From assembly GCF_029852145.1 (NCBI RefSeq), contig NC_079974.1, positions 14,571,041 through 14,635,040 of the forward strand: a stretch of 64,000 bases of DNA, in the 5' to 3' direction. The DNA is from Microplitis mediator. Lineage: Eukaryota; Arthropoda; Insecta; Hymenoptera; Braconidae. Below are positions 22,643 to 33,531 of the stretch, piece by piece. A model generated the notes under the pieces. The model was not told where the DNA came from and did not search any database. It worked only from the letters and a program-made list of their open reading frames with translations. Position 1 is the stretch's first letter. Every line of letters starts with the position of its first letter. The translations under genes and the position numbers were made by a program.

Positions 22643-23508
22643 CACGGAGAAAAAAATATTGCTCCTCGAACGATCTAAAGTATAGTAACTCGTAGATCGT
22701 TACCACAACAATACGTATGCTTATGGTAACAATACCGTATCGTTCCAGTAACTATCTATTAGATAGCTGTGAGCCCTATACGACTTTCCGTAGTCGTCAC
22801 CTCACACGGCACCGTCTAACCTAACTAAACATCCATTTTCGCGCCAACTTTTGAATATTGTATAATTGTTGCTAGCAGACGTTTAATAAAAAAAATAGTG
22901 TAAAAAATAATTGTGATGTTGAAATATGGACCCACGGGTAATTAATAAATTAACAGAGTAGAATCTCCATAACTATGTTGATACATTTATTAATAAGTGT
23001 TTTTTTATGCTTTTTGTAATCAAATATACATTCATAACCAAAAATCTAAATATTATATATAGTCGATGTTTTATAATTTAAATGTGATACGTAAATAGAA
23101 GAAAAATAATCAATAAACAAATGAGATCTGAATTAATATTAAATTTAAAATTAAATTACTAATAAATAAATTGGGAAAATTAAAAGATATATTTATATTT
23201 ATATTTAAAATTTATTTAGACTATAACTAACTAATAAATCAGTTTTATGAATTATTTTATTTAATCAAAGTTATTTGCTTATCATTTATTTATGAATGAT
23301 AAAGGTTTTCAAATATCTCATATAATTTGCAACGCGCGTGACGTCAGATAGGGCTCAGAACGATACCGTATAGGTCTCAGAGCTATCCACCGTATTGTTG
23401 TCAGAACGATACAGTAAATCGTTGCAGTAACAATCTAGTAGATAACTATAGCGTATTGTTACTGTAACTATACAGTATACTTCTGAGAACAATATTTTTT
23501 TCTCCGTG
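22643..23508. mobile_element. 866-bp CACGGAGAAAAAA TIR element, TA target duplication
   Basis: The ends are CACGGAGAAAAAAATATTG and its complement, flanked by TA (22641-22642 and 23509-23510). The interior has ACGATACCGTATCG-type palindromic words on both sides and a single-copy-looking centre (22790-22940), including ATGGACCCACGG directly before GTAATT. A smaller relative is at 26825-27347. Confidence 0.75.
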
Positions 23509-23510
23509 TA

Positions 23511-24179
23511 CTATACGAAACTGTAATAAATACTCAGATATAATTTTTCAACTGCTCTTTTTTCCGTGTATCTAATCAGATCTAATTTTATATAGGTTCA
23601 TACACTGAGAGAAAAATTCAGTAAATCTAACTATAAAATGACAGTTAAATAGCGCTTCAACTATTTTTTCGGAGTTACTACAACACCAATACATAGTTAT
23701 TATAAATATCTCTAAGTAGTTCTGTTAAATATTTTTTAGTTCAATTAACTTTATGAATAGTTAATGTAACTGATTTTTAAACTTGTATTCAATTAGGAAT
23801 TTTAATTTGTTAAACTGAGCTTAGGTAGTTAATTCATCTATAACTTTTTCATTAAAGCAAACAAAAATATTAAGTATCATTACAATGTTTTTTTGTTAAT
23901 TCAATTAATATTTTTTAGTTAAATCCATTAAATAAATAATTTTTTTTGTACAAATATACCATTCACATGGTTTTAATTATTAAATAGATACTCTATAGAG
24001 TTTGAATTAGAATTAATTTTTCTTTTAAAAGTTCAAGTTTAATTTCAAAGATAAATTATTTATTGAACCATTAATTATAAATATTAATGTCTTGATGTAA
24101 TATAGGATAAACTATAATACAATGCAAAAATGTAATTGTCACTTTGTCAAATGACAGAGTTGTACTCCATTAAACAATC
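23511..24179. other. AT-rich stretch, no gene; CACTGAGAG end-like word
   Basis: TA followed by CACTGAGAGAAAAATTCAG at 23603 looks like the left end of a CACTG-type element, but no right end was found. The rest is AT-rich with many TTAGTT/AACTAA words. Confidence 0.4.
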
Positions 24180-24483
24180 GACCCTATGAAAAAAGTTTTT
24201 GTCTAATCATATATAATTATGCATAATTATCTATATATGATTGGATCCAAAAATTGACCAGGTCTAATAATAGATAATCAGATATGTTTATACATGATCA
24301 TATATGATTATATATAATCATGCATGAACGAATATAGTCATTTTTAGAATCTCATTTAGAATATCTGTCAATTATTAACTAAGTAGTTTAATTAGGATTT
24401 ATTGACTTCATCAATACAAATGTCGGTTAAATTTAAATAAAAAAAAAAAAAAAATTATTATCCATTGACTATCATTTTGCTAC

Positions 24484-24517
24484 GAGGTCACCCGTCCAAT
24501 TAAAGTCTCACGTCGAT
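24484..24517 (-). other. 5S rRNA-derived module, 3' piece
   Basis: The minus strand reads GGACGGGTGACCTCGTAG, matching the box-C region of 5S rRNA genes (GGATGGGTGACC). The 5' piece, with GTTAAGCAGCAT, is at 26353-26398 on the far side of an inserted element. Confidence 0.65.
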
Positions 24518-26352
24518 CCCTGTGGAAAAGCTCTCATAAATTCTGATAAGATATTGAATATTTTTTATGAGAATCTATGAGCTTCGAAAATATCTATGAG
24601 ATTTAAAAAAATTCTCATATGAATTTTTATGAGAATCTATGAGTCAAAGCTTTTGATGTTTTCCTATCATGATTTCCGTACTAGATTTTTAAAAGAATGA
24701 GTAAGATTTTTTAATTTATGAGATTTTGTGACTCGAATTCCGCCAACGATTATGAGATTGAATAAGTACTTTCACTTCTATAAGATTGTTACAGTTTATT
24801 CTAATGTATTTTCAATAAGAATTGATCAGGCGAATTCCGATGTTATACTTACAAAATAAGATTATTTTTTTATACGAAATTTTCAGAATTTATAAGTTTT
24901 AGTAAGAGTTATCCTAGGAGATAATATCTTATTGAATATCATAAAATATTTGTCATATTTTATGAGAAAATATTTAACATGTATTTCTTCGAAATTTTAT
25001 GAGACTGAATCAGGAATCACATGGACAAATGCAGACCTTTTTCTCATAAAAATTTTATGATAATTAGTAAGAAAATCTATAATCGAATTAACTTGTAAAA
25101 ACTTAAAAGATTTAATTTTAATTTATGAGTTTTTGTAAGTTTTAGTTAGAAGGCTATTACTAATAAAATATTATGGAGTACTTATGAGATTTTATAAATA
25201 ATTTCCATTCACATAAAATATTAATTTTATCAGATTCATTCAAAAATAATTGCTTAACTTCATTTTTTTTTTTATAAGAATTTACACCAAAAATACTAAT
25301 TTTATCACTATTTCTTGTACTTTAAATATTTTAACTGTTCGGAGATGAGTGAAAATATAAGTTTTTATGTGATTTTTTACAAACCCAGTAATGTATCTTG
25401 CCCCATTTTTTTTTTTTTTTGGTGCAAGATACATTATTTTTCTGTGGTGATATTGCATTTTTTTGGTTAAACAGAATAAAATTTCTCGGAACAAGTACTA
25501 TTCTTTTCACGCAAGTTTTTTTGTATTCTCCGACCAAAATAACAAAATTTGTTTAAGCCAAGAGAAAAAATTTCTCGGGAGAAAAGATCGATATGGAGAA
25601 GGGGAAAGTCACCGGTGCTAGGCAGCAGCAGCGGGAGTAGTTCAGTGCTCGCCACGAGATCGCGCCTACGATTTGTAGTGTCCCTGGTAAGACATTTATT
25701 TCAAAAGTGTTATATTCCAAATTTCGATACGGTTTTATTCGAGTACTCCTCTGTCATTTGACAGACCAACAAGTACCTGATTGGGTTGTACTATGGTATA
25801 TCCCATAATACATCATGACTTTAATATTTAATATTAATGTTTACTTGAGTGATTTTTGATGAATAAATAAACGGACTCAATTTCATAGATTTTTCGTGAA
25901 TAGATTGCTAAAGATTTTCCGCGTAAATACTCATACAAATATTCTTGAGTATACATAATAGAAACTTTTTGAATTCATGCTAAAAAATTCAATAATTTAG
26001 CATATAAACTATATGGAAAATAACTGTACTCCCATTGATTAATCAGTATCAAATCTTGTATGATTACTTCAGAAATCGTCTCATACAATCTTATTCATTT
26101 CCAAAATCTACTCAATTGTAAACTTTACATTTTTCGAAAACTTATAAATACTTATAATCACAATATTACAGCTTCTGTTTCTTATAGATTCTAATAATTT
26201 ATATGAGAATTTTAAGAAAAAAAATTTTTTTGATGCACCATCTATGAGAAAATAATTGTATCAGAATTTTTGAGATTTTTCGTGGACAAATACTGATCGT
26301 TTTCTCATAGCCAATTTTTTTTATGAGATTTTATAAGACCTTTTCCACAGGG
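24518..26352. mobile_element. CCCTGTGGAAAAG TIR element, AT target duplication, with empty sites
   Basis: The ends CCCTGTGGAAAAG and CTTTTCCACAGGG are flanked by AT (24516-24517 and 26353-26354). It splits a 5S-like module; the unsplit module at 37211-37292 reads CCGATGCTGCTTAAC at the same point. Inside are degenerate TATGAGAATCTATGAG words and the captured first-exon segment at about 25425-25855. Confidence 0.85.
25593..25686 (+). pseudogene. Captured first exon, frameshifted copy
   Basis: The sequence from ATGGAGAAGGGGAAAGTCAC to CCCTG followed by GTAAGAC is homologous to 39702-39794. This copy has one extra base (CACCGGTGC against CACAGTGC) and the frame hits a stop after 15 codons. Homology also covers about 160 bp upstream and 165 bp of intron-like DNA downstream. 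Its two homes are different TIR elements, so a gene-start segment has been moved between families. The parent gene is not recognised. Confidence 0.5.
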
Positions 26353-26398
26353 ATGCTGCTTAACTTTGGTAATCGATGGATTGTAGTCTGATCCTCTA
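26353..26398 (-). other. 5S rRNA-derived module, 5' piece
   Basis: The minus strand reads ACCAAAGTTAAGCAGCAT, matching the 5S box-A neighbourhood. It continues the module at 24484-24517. Confidence 0.65.
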
Positions 26399-26824
26399 GT
26401 CTGTTAAACACTTATTACAATTAAGAAAAGTTTATGGCATTACTTAACTCAAATAATCAAATTAATACATCCTACGTAAATAATGCACCTAATGATGAAT
26501 TTGGCTTTGTACATAAATTACAATAGAATTAATTAGATACATATAATCAGATCTATTTATCTATAAACTTATAAATATTCGTAGATAAATCGATATCGAT
26601 TTATACTTTTAAATTGCTGCCGAAAACTTTGAACATTTTTTAAGTATTGGAGATTTAAGTTTGATTGATGGTTGACAGAATAAAAATTTTATAACATTGA
26701 TATTAAAAAATTGTCATATTGTTTGATATATATATATATATATATATATGGGGCATTCCACGCCAAATCGACCACTTTTGAACCCGACCTCGTTAGATTT
26801 GGCTGAAAATTTTTTCTTTTTCTA

Positions 26825-27347
26825 CACGGAGAAAAAAATATCGTAAATTTTACTAAAAAATATGAGAATGATTACTAAATTTGGATAGTAATCTTGAAAC
26901 GCTTATGATTTATATGAAAAATTCATAAACAGATTAGCATATTTTACAAGTCGTTTAGTAAATTTTACTATCCCAGTTTAGTAAATTTTACTATCCCATT
27001 TAGTAAATTTTACTATCCTGTTTAGTAAATTTTACTATATTAGAATGGAAAAAAAAAAAAAATTTTTAATAGTTTTTTAACTTTTTTATTATTATTGATT
27101 ATTATTATTATTATTTCTGTCATCTGTATTGGTGTTGGTGTGGATTTTTGTTTTTTATAAACTCACTTGATTCAACCGAGATTCGAACCCTGATCTCCCG
27201 CGCGCGAGTCCTTTCCAATGTCTGACGGCCCGATGTGTCTTTTGAACAAAATTTTCAGAACTTGTAATACTTCTTTGTATATGCTATCCCCACCAACTTT
27301 TAATTTTATCTATACATAGTAGAATTTACTATACTTTTTTCTCCGTG
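26825..27347. mobile_element. 523-bp CACGGAGAAAAAA TIR element with tRNA-like module
   Basis: The ends are CACGGAGAAAAAAATA and TTTTTTCTCCGTG. The left flank is TA and the right flank TG, presumably a mutated TA. A GTTTAGTAAATTTTACTATC word is repeated three times near 26950-27035, and a tRNA-like module follows. Confidence 0.7.
27178..27236 (-). other. tRNA-like module (A/B-box-like)
   Basis: The minus strand has CGGGCCGTCAGAC (A-box-like) followed about 40 bp later by AGGGTTCGAATCTC (B box). It is degenerate at the 5' part. Confidence 0.5.
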
Positions 27348-27748
27348 TGCTTTTTGAAAAAAAATACAAAAAAATTATTGCAACCTATCCAGCCTATACA
27401 GCCAGGTATGATCAGATCTAATTATGTATAGGCTTATATATAATCCCATGTATAATTATACATAATTATGTATGATTATATATATAATCATATATAATTA
27501 GACAAAAACTTTTTTTTATCGGGGATAGATGAATTATTCAAATCGTTTTTTTATATATAATTATAAATGAAGTTATATATAATTTAACCTGATCGTGTTT
27601 GAGAAACAAGTTATATCTACAATAACGTGCAAATTATTGTATTATTATAAATTAATACTATCAAATATGGCTGATAAGAATTCATGTGTAATCATAAATA
27701 TACAGCCACGAATTTTTCATATCTACAAGTGGGCAATAGACGAGCGAA

Positions 27749-27818
27749 GCAGACTACTAACCATCAATAACAAAAGTTGAGCAGCATCGACGTGGAACAT
27801 TAATTGGACGGGTTACCC
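27749..27818 (+). other. 5S rRNA-derived module, degenerate
   Basis: AAAAGTTGAGCAGCATCGAC and TTGGACGGGTTACCC match the two conserved blocks of the other 5S-like modules with several changes. No complete surrounding element was delimited. Confidence 0.6.
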
Positions 27819-27820
27819 AT

Positions 27821-27941
27821 CCCGGAAATAAAGAATGATTTTATGAAATTCTACAAGATTTTATAAAATTTTACAAACCTTTATAACTTTTTATAAATTT
27901 TTATGAAACTATAAAATTTTATAAAAACATTTTTTCCCGGG
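27821..27941. mobile_element. 121-bp CCCGG-ended MITE
   Basis: It begins CCCGGAAATAAAGAATG, ends CATTTTTTCCCGGG, and is filled with TTTTATAAAATTTTA-type words. The flanks are AT on the left and TA on the right, so the duplication is not clean. Confidence 0.5.
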
Positions 27942-27974
27942 TACTTGATGAAATGATCTGAAATATTCGGGAAA

Positions 27975-28050
27975 GATGACGGCCAAAAAGTTTTTTCGAT
28001 TGCCGCCTTAACCATCCAAATCGGTTCATCAGTTAAAAAGTTATAGACCG

Positions 28051-28099
<49 letters not shown>

Positions 28100-28252
28100 G
28101 GGGGGGGGTCGTTCTGAAAATAGTCAGAATAGCTTTCTAGAACCTCAAAACGTCGACACCTGATGAAAACTCGATTTTCGAAAATCGGGGTGAAAACATG
28201 ACTTCTCGAATTCTTTGAAAATCGTCCATTTCCTTAGCGGTACGTTAAAAAA
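27975..28252. repeat. AACTTCCCGC-family copy with (CA)n and G-run
   Basis: It contains GTCAGAATAGCTTTCTAGAA, CCTCAAAACGTCGACACCTG and TTTTCGAAAATCG, shared with the copies at 42523-44692 and 61478-62277. The microsatellite position is occupied by (CA)~22 at 28053-28097, then a run of G. Confidence 0.65.
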
Positions 28253-28848
28253 ATAAAAATGATGATAATTCAATTTTGAATTATTTTACTTATTTTGTTC
28301 GTATTATTGTGTAGATAATGTTTACTGGTTGAAAAGTACTTTCAAAATTTTACCTGTGACGGGTTTCGAACCCACGACCGTTGTGTTATCAAGCACATCC
28401 GCTGTCCACTAGGCTGACCTATCTCATTCAGATTACGATGATTTTTAACATCTTTTGAAAATTTATGGCTGTAAAAAATAAAATATGATTTGAATTCAAT
28501 CTTGATTTGGTTATTACATTTTTTTTTAGTAATGAATGAAACGAATGCTACTTATAAATTACAAGCAAATTTAACAATCACATTTATCTTAATTATTAAT
28601 TGAAAAAAGTAACTATTTTGATTTTCATTATCAATTTGGCAAGAAATTATTAATTCAATTCTTTAATTAATTGAAAAAAAAATATTTAATTCAATTCATT
28701 TTTTTTTTTTTTTTTTTTTTTTTGGAAAAAAAGACTAATTTAAATTATTAATTGAACCAATAATTATAAATTTGATATATTTTAACAATCGATTCAAACA
28801 ATGATAATTTTAAGTACTATCGTCAAAATAAAAATAAAAGTTTAATTA
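28253..28848. other. AT-rich sequence with a tRNA-like module, no gene
   Basis: It contains the tRNA-like module at 28361-28419 and a T-run at 28700-28723, with AT-rich filler. No TIRs were delimited. Confidence 0.4.
28361..28419 (-). other. tRNA-like module (A/B-box-like)
   Basis: The minus strand has GGTCAGCCTAGTGGACAGCG (A box/D-arm) and, about 45 bp on, GTGGGTTTCGAAACCC-like B-box sequence. It is one of the better tRNA-like matches, with a T-stem pairing CGGGTTTCGAACCCACG-like sequence. No acceptor stem was established, so it is not called as a gene. Confidence 0.55.
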
Positions 28849-28869
28849 CCCTGGCGGACCCGATATTAC

Positions 28870-29060
28870 GGTAGAATTACGGTAAGTTACCGTAGATTAC
28901 GGTACGAGGGTAATATACCGTAACATACCGTATCTTACCGTAGTTCTACCGTAATTCACCGTAATCCATCCGTAGTCTTTCCGTAGACCTACCGTAATCC
29001 TACCGTAATTTACCGTAATCCTACCGTAATTTTCGGTCGTTCTACCGTATTTTACCGTAC
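28870..29060 (+). repeat. ACGGTA/TACCGT palindromic array, left
   Basis: Dense copies of TACCGTAATTTACCGTAATC and variants in both orientations. Any unit can pair with its neighbours. Confidence 0.85.
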
Positions 29061-29374
29061 TTCTGCCATAATATTACCGCGATTCTACCTCAATCCTGCC
29101 ATTTCATGACTGCAAGATCTGGTAAAATAACGGTAGAACTATGATAACAATACGGTACCTATTTGTGCGATCATCAAAACAAAGTTCTGGTTCTTCACTA
29201 TTATGAGTAATATCTTTACTTTTGATTATAATACAGCCTACTAGCTATCGTACACTGCCGCATTACGGTGGTTCACGGTAAATAATTTACGTGATTAATT
29301 ATAGGACATGTTTGTTCATACTTGAGAAGTTCTGATAAATCCACGCTGCGAAATGTAAGGGCCTTATTTCCACA

Positions 29375-29450
29375 CCATTTCTATAGATTCAGTTTGTCTT
29401 TGTTTGGCAGATGGCGCCATGTAAATTTTCGATTCGAGTAATAAAATCCT
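29375..29450 (+). promoter_or_regulatory. Candidate promoter-proximal segment with CTCF-like word
   Basis: GGCAGATGGCGCCATG at about 29408-29423 matches the core of the CTCF consensus (AGRKGGCGC) but not its 5' part. It lies about 100 bp upstream of the first exon of the captured gene segment. Function is inferred only. Confidence 0.25.
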
Positions 29451-29527
29451 AAGTAAACATCAATTCCCAAAATAATAGGTTAGAGAACTAAAAGTGTTTC
29501 AAAGGTTATTCTGTACTAATTTATGAA

Positions 29528-30108
29528 ATGGTACAGCAATTGGGTGATTTTCCGAAAACATTTTCTTACAAGGTAATTAACTCTAAGATTATGTTAATGT
29601 TTATAAATTTTAAAAACTTATTATTTATAACAGTGCCGATGAAATTGAATATTTTCAATAAATTTTTTTCATTCACGGAAGCCAAATTTGAAGATAAATA
29701 GATCATTTGCTACAAATTATATATATATTATAATCATAATTATATATATATTATATAATCAACGTAACTGAAGAATAGCATAAAAAATTACTCAATTTCT
29801 ATAAAAACTTTTTTTCATCGATGCGTTGAGTGATTAATTAATTGTTATTAATGTAACAGGTACAAAAACTTTCTCAGGTCGGTGATGCAGCAATATTTTT
29901 ACATGAGATGACTTATCATGATATCTTGGCTTGCCAAAATCGACGAGTGAGGTATATGGAAATTAATTATTATAAATTAACGGTATTATATTTGCCTAAT
30001 AACTGTACTTCGATTTATAACTGCATATAAATATTTTAAAGGAAATGTGCACTCGAGAGAAGGGTCACCGTGACACCTAATGATGATCACCACAATCAAG
30101 AACCGTAA
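29528..30108 (+). CDS. Three-exon captured gene segment, 67 codons
   Basis: The exons are 29528-29572, 29860-29951 and 30042-30108. Both junctions have GT-AG borders and consistent phase: AAG/GTAATT to AACAG/GTA in phase 0, then GAG/GTATAT to AAAG/G in phase 2. The product starts MVQQLGDFPKTFSYK, the middle exon contains VGDAAIFLHEMTYHDILACQ, and the last exon ends NDDHHNQEP. The stop is the TAA of CCGTAA, the first word of the ACGGTA array, so the element supplies the end of the frame. Introns are 287 and 90 bp. An out-of-frame ATG lies at 29523. The frame is also open back to 29492, so exon 1 could be internal. I do not recognise the protein. It probably copies the 5' end of a host gene. 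Confidence 0.45.
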
Positions 30109-30550
30109 CTTACGGTAGTTGTACGGTGACTTACGGTAGTGTTACGGTAGCTCTACCGTAACTAACGGTAGTTTAACGGTACTTCTACCGTAACTCACGG
30201 TACTTCTACCGTAACTTACGGTAATTTTACGGTGGCTCTACCGTAACTTGGGTAGTTTAACGGTACTTCTACCGTAACACGGTAATTTTACGGTGGCTCT
30301 ACCGTAACTTACGGTACTTCTACCGAAACTTACGGTACTTCTACCGTAACTTACGGTACTTCTACCGAAACTTACGGTACTTCTACCGTAACTTACGGTA
30401 CTTCTACCGTAACTTACGGTACTTCCACCGTAATTTTACGGTGGAGCTACCGTTATACCACCGTAGGTTACGGTAGCTATACCGTAAGTTACGCTAGAAC
30501 TACCGTAAGTTACGGTAAACCTACCGTAATACTACCGTAGACCTACCGTA
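30105..30550 (+). repeat. ACGGTA/TACCGT palindromic array, right
   Basis: About 20 units of the form CTTACGGTACTTCTACCGTA occur between 30105 and 30450, then a divergent block. Each unit is its own inverted repeat. Confidence 0.85.
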
Positions 30551-30570
30551 ATATTAGATCCGCCAGGATA

Positions 30571-30953
30571 TATTTAAAGTTTTTCATCAAAAATATATGA
30601 TTATCCCTAATTTAAAACTTCAATTACATATCCGATTGAAGCTAGATTGGATTTTAATCGTATTCAATCGGATCAATCGGAGTTTTCAATCATAGATATT
30701 ATTGATATATCATTGATATTAAGTTATTTTTAATGTTTGATCTGCATGATCCGTGCTTGACCATGCTTACCCTGTTTAGAAAATCTCATAGAATCCAATA
30801 GTTTCTCATAAATTCTGATAGAGATTTTATAAGAATCAATGAGATCTATGAGAAGTGCTATAGTTAAGTATAGGGCCTTATACATACAGCTATAAGAATC
30901 TATCGGATTTTTAAAGCTAGGTAGTCTTGCATGAATTATGCTTGATCATGTAT
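30571..30953. other. AT-rich sequence, end-fragment of a CCCTGT element, no gene
   Basis: CCCTGTTTAGAAAATCTCAT at about 30770 resembles the left end of the element at 24518, but its right end is missing. The rest is TGATCATG/ATATGAT-like filler. Confidence 0.4.
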
Positions 30954-32820
30954 TATAACAGGGCTATGCTGCTACTCTGGTCGTCCTTTTTAAGGGCGCC
31001 ACTGGAAGTAATAACGGCCTCCCAGAGCCGGATCTTAGATCATCAGGGTCGGTGTAAATTAATTAATTTGTAAGAGAAGGAAGAGGAAGGATAATTTATA
31101 ATTATTAACACTTTATTTAAAACAACAATTTTAACCTTTATTTATATAACCTTATAAACCTTTTGTCCTTATAACACTTATAAACCTTATTACTACCGTC
31201 AACTACTTTTGACGTTTTCTTTTAAAACTTATTCTCGTCAACTACCTTTGACGATTTCCTAAACCTTTATTAAGCCAACTACCTTTGGCATCACACACAC
31301 ACACACTCACACTGAGTCCCCTGGACTTGTTATACACACACATGCGACTTAACTAAACCTTATAACTTAATCCTCCATGCGGTCACCAAGACCCTCTACG
31401 TGGCTAAAACTTTATTTTTATTCCCGCGTGGTCCCCTGGACCCTCTACACGACTTTTACCTTAACAATTAATTCATTCACGCGGTCCCCTGGACCCTCTA
31501 CGTGATATAAATCTTTACAACAAATTCACGCGGTCACCTTGACCCTCAACGTGATTTTAACACTAACAATTTTAATATCACTAACACTATTTTCACTTTT
31601 AACCCACACATCCTTTTAACAATTTTCCTTTTACTAATATTAAAATCCTCCAATTCAATTCACCGTTTAAAATTACAAATCAATTAATATACAACCAATT
31701 AACCGTCCTTCACCAACAATAAAATTAATTAATTAAAATTTAGTTTAAAGATATTATTATTAATTAATTCATTTTTAATCAACTGTCTCACTATTACTTT
31801 TATTTCCATTTTAGTAATTATCTGTAACCACAATAAATTTACGTCAGAAATCCCAATACCACGTTCACCCGATTCTCACTCGATTCTTCAAAGTATGCGT
31901 CACTGACTACTTTTGACTTTCCTTGATTCTTTTCTGTTCTGTTTAGCAATTAATTTTCTTTTATTGTTATTAACTTCAATTTATTATTCACTATTATTTA
32001 ATAATTTTAATTATTGATTAATTAAATTTTATCTCAGACTTTTCGCGTCTGTTAACTTTGTCTTATTTAGTTATTTAACGGTCTCTTTATCAATTTCAAT
32101 TTATTTATTCAATTAATTTTATTTAATTAATTTACTTAATTTTATTTATTTATTTTAATTAATTACTTTTATTTAACGCGGACTCGACCACGAAATTTCT
32201 GGCTTGTGTTGTCACACAATAGGCCTAGAATTTTCTACGACGCAATAATTCCGGCAATGGCCTGGAATTATCAACGACGCCCTAGATCCGGCTAAAGGGC
32301 CTGGATCTGGTTAGACAAACGTCTGGCTTAAATTAATTTTAACAAATTATAACTAATTAATTTATTACAGGCCTAGACGCGAATTACCCGACGAACGACT
32401 AAGTATTTACGTGAATTAAATTAATATTCTGGCTTGGGCCTAGAACAATTAATTTCATTAATACCTGATTTTATTTTTGATGTTTTCCGGTGGCTTTGTC
32501 TCCGTCTGGTGGTTCGTCTCGTCAGGTTCCTTTGGCTCTCCGTCTCGTTCGTCAAAGTTCCAAATTTACTTGTACTCTACTGCGTTAATTCAGCGTCTCA
32601 ATCCTTGGTGGTCTGTCCGGTTGTGTGTGTAGGTCTTGATGGTTACCCGGTCCTGCCGGTTCTGTCTTTGTACGTCTTGATGGCTACCCGGCCCTGCCGG
32701 TTCTGTGTCCTCTCTGCCGCTGTCTTACGTTTTTAATAATTTCGCTCGAAAGTCTTCGGTTGCTATCGGAAAACCACACCTCTACTAATTTATAATTGGG
32801 CCTAGCGTAAGACTATTTTC
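30954..32820 (+). mobile_element. Second copy of the TATAACAGGG LTR-type element, right end uncertain
   Basis: It starts TATAACAGGG and shares TAAGGGCGCCACTGGAAG, an ATCAGGGTCG word and the AGTCCCCTGGAC series with 10299-12403. The right terminus was not identified; the boundary given is where the TTGGCC region begins. The 100-codon frame at 32434-32736 is a GTCTTGATGGCTACCCGG repeat read through, not a gene. Confidence 0.45.
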
Positions 32821-32877
32821 AATCAGCGCGCCCGGCGACAACCCATGCAGGAGCCGCCAGAGTTGAACCACAGGGCC

Positions 32878-33475
32878 CTACTTGGCCCAGCACTGGGGAA
32901 CCTAGCTTTGGCACATCTATATTGGCCCATGCTTGGCTCAAGATTGGGTACTCAGTCTTGGCCATTACAATGATTACCCGGGCTTGAGCCAAGACTGGGT
33001 AACCTAGCCTTGGCCGTTCAATGGCAACCCAGGCTTGGGCCAAGACTGGGTAATCTAGGCTTGGCCGTTACAATGATTACCCAGACTTGGGCCAAGGCTG
33101 GGTTCCTCTGTCTTGGCCATTCAATGGCAAGCCAGGCTTGGGCCAAGAATAGGTAACCTAGCCTTGGCCGTCCAATGGCAACCCAGGCTTGGGCCAAGAC
33201 TGGGTAATCTAGGCTTGGCCGTTACAATGATTACCCAGACTTGGGCCAAGGCTGGGTTCCTCTGTCTTGGCCATTCAATGGCAAGCCAGGCTTGGGCCAA
33301 GAATAGGTAACCTAGCCTTGGCCATCCAATGGGAAGCCAGACTTGGGCCAAGACTGGGTAACCTAGTCTTGGCCATTCAATGACAACCCAGGCTTGGGCC
33401 AAGACTGGATGCCCCTGCCTTGGCCGTCCAATGGCAACCCAGACTTGGGCCAAGGTAGAATTACCCAAGTTTGGC
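32878..33475 (+). repeat. TTGGCC minisatellite, ~51-bp unit with ~154-bp higher order
   Basis: The units resemble TTGGCCGTTCAATGGCAACC then CAGGCTTGGGCCAAGACTGG. A three-unit block starting at 33061 repeats from 33215 almost unchanged, so the array has a higher-order period of about 154 bp. TTGGGCCAA is self-complementary. Frames on both strands (65 to 115 codons) are only translations of the repeat. Confidence 0.85.
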
Positions 33476-33531
33476 TATACCTATGGTTTAATAAGTAGAT
33501 CATATAAATGTATCAGTTCAACGTTAGTAGG

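Larger units (their letters stand above)
24182..27523 (-). mobile_element. 5S-module TIR element (copy A), GA target duplication, heavily nested
   Basis: The ends are CCCTATGAAAAAAGTTTTTG and the complement of CCCGATAAAAAAAAGTTTTTG, flanked by GA (24180-24181 and 27524-27525). The body contains a 5S-rRNA-like module on the minus strand, split by the element at 24518-26352, an (AT)n tract at 26729-26748, and the CACGGAG element at 26825-27347. Sister copies lie at 35820-38901 and 45145-48071. Confidence 0.7.
28849..30568. mobile_element. 1.7-kb CCCTGGCGGA TIR element with ACGGTA minisatellite and captured gene segment
   Basis: The ends are CCCTGGCGGACCCGATATTA and, at the right, TAATATTAGATCCGCCAGGA. 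TA lies outside both (28847-28848 and 30569-30570). The outer parts (28870-29060 and 30105-30550) are dense arrays of ACGGTA/TACCGT words. The centre (about 29170-30105) is non-repetitive and holds a spliceable reading frame. Confidence 0.7.

Noticed and set aside
28361..28419. A functional tRNA gene
   Set aside because: A and B boxes are good, but I could not pair a 7-bp acceptor stem and the sequence sits in dispersed repeats. Kept as a tRNA-like module.
30770..30965. Small CCCTG...CAGGG element
   Set aside because: The apparent right end is the start (TATAACAGGG) of the LTR-type element, and the flanking dinucleotides differ.
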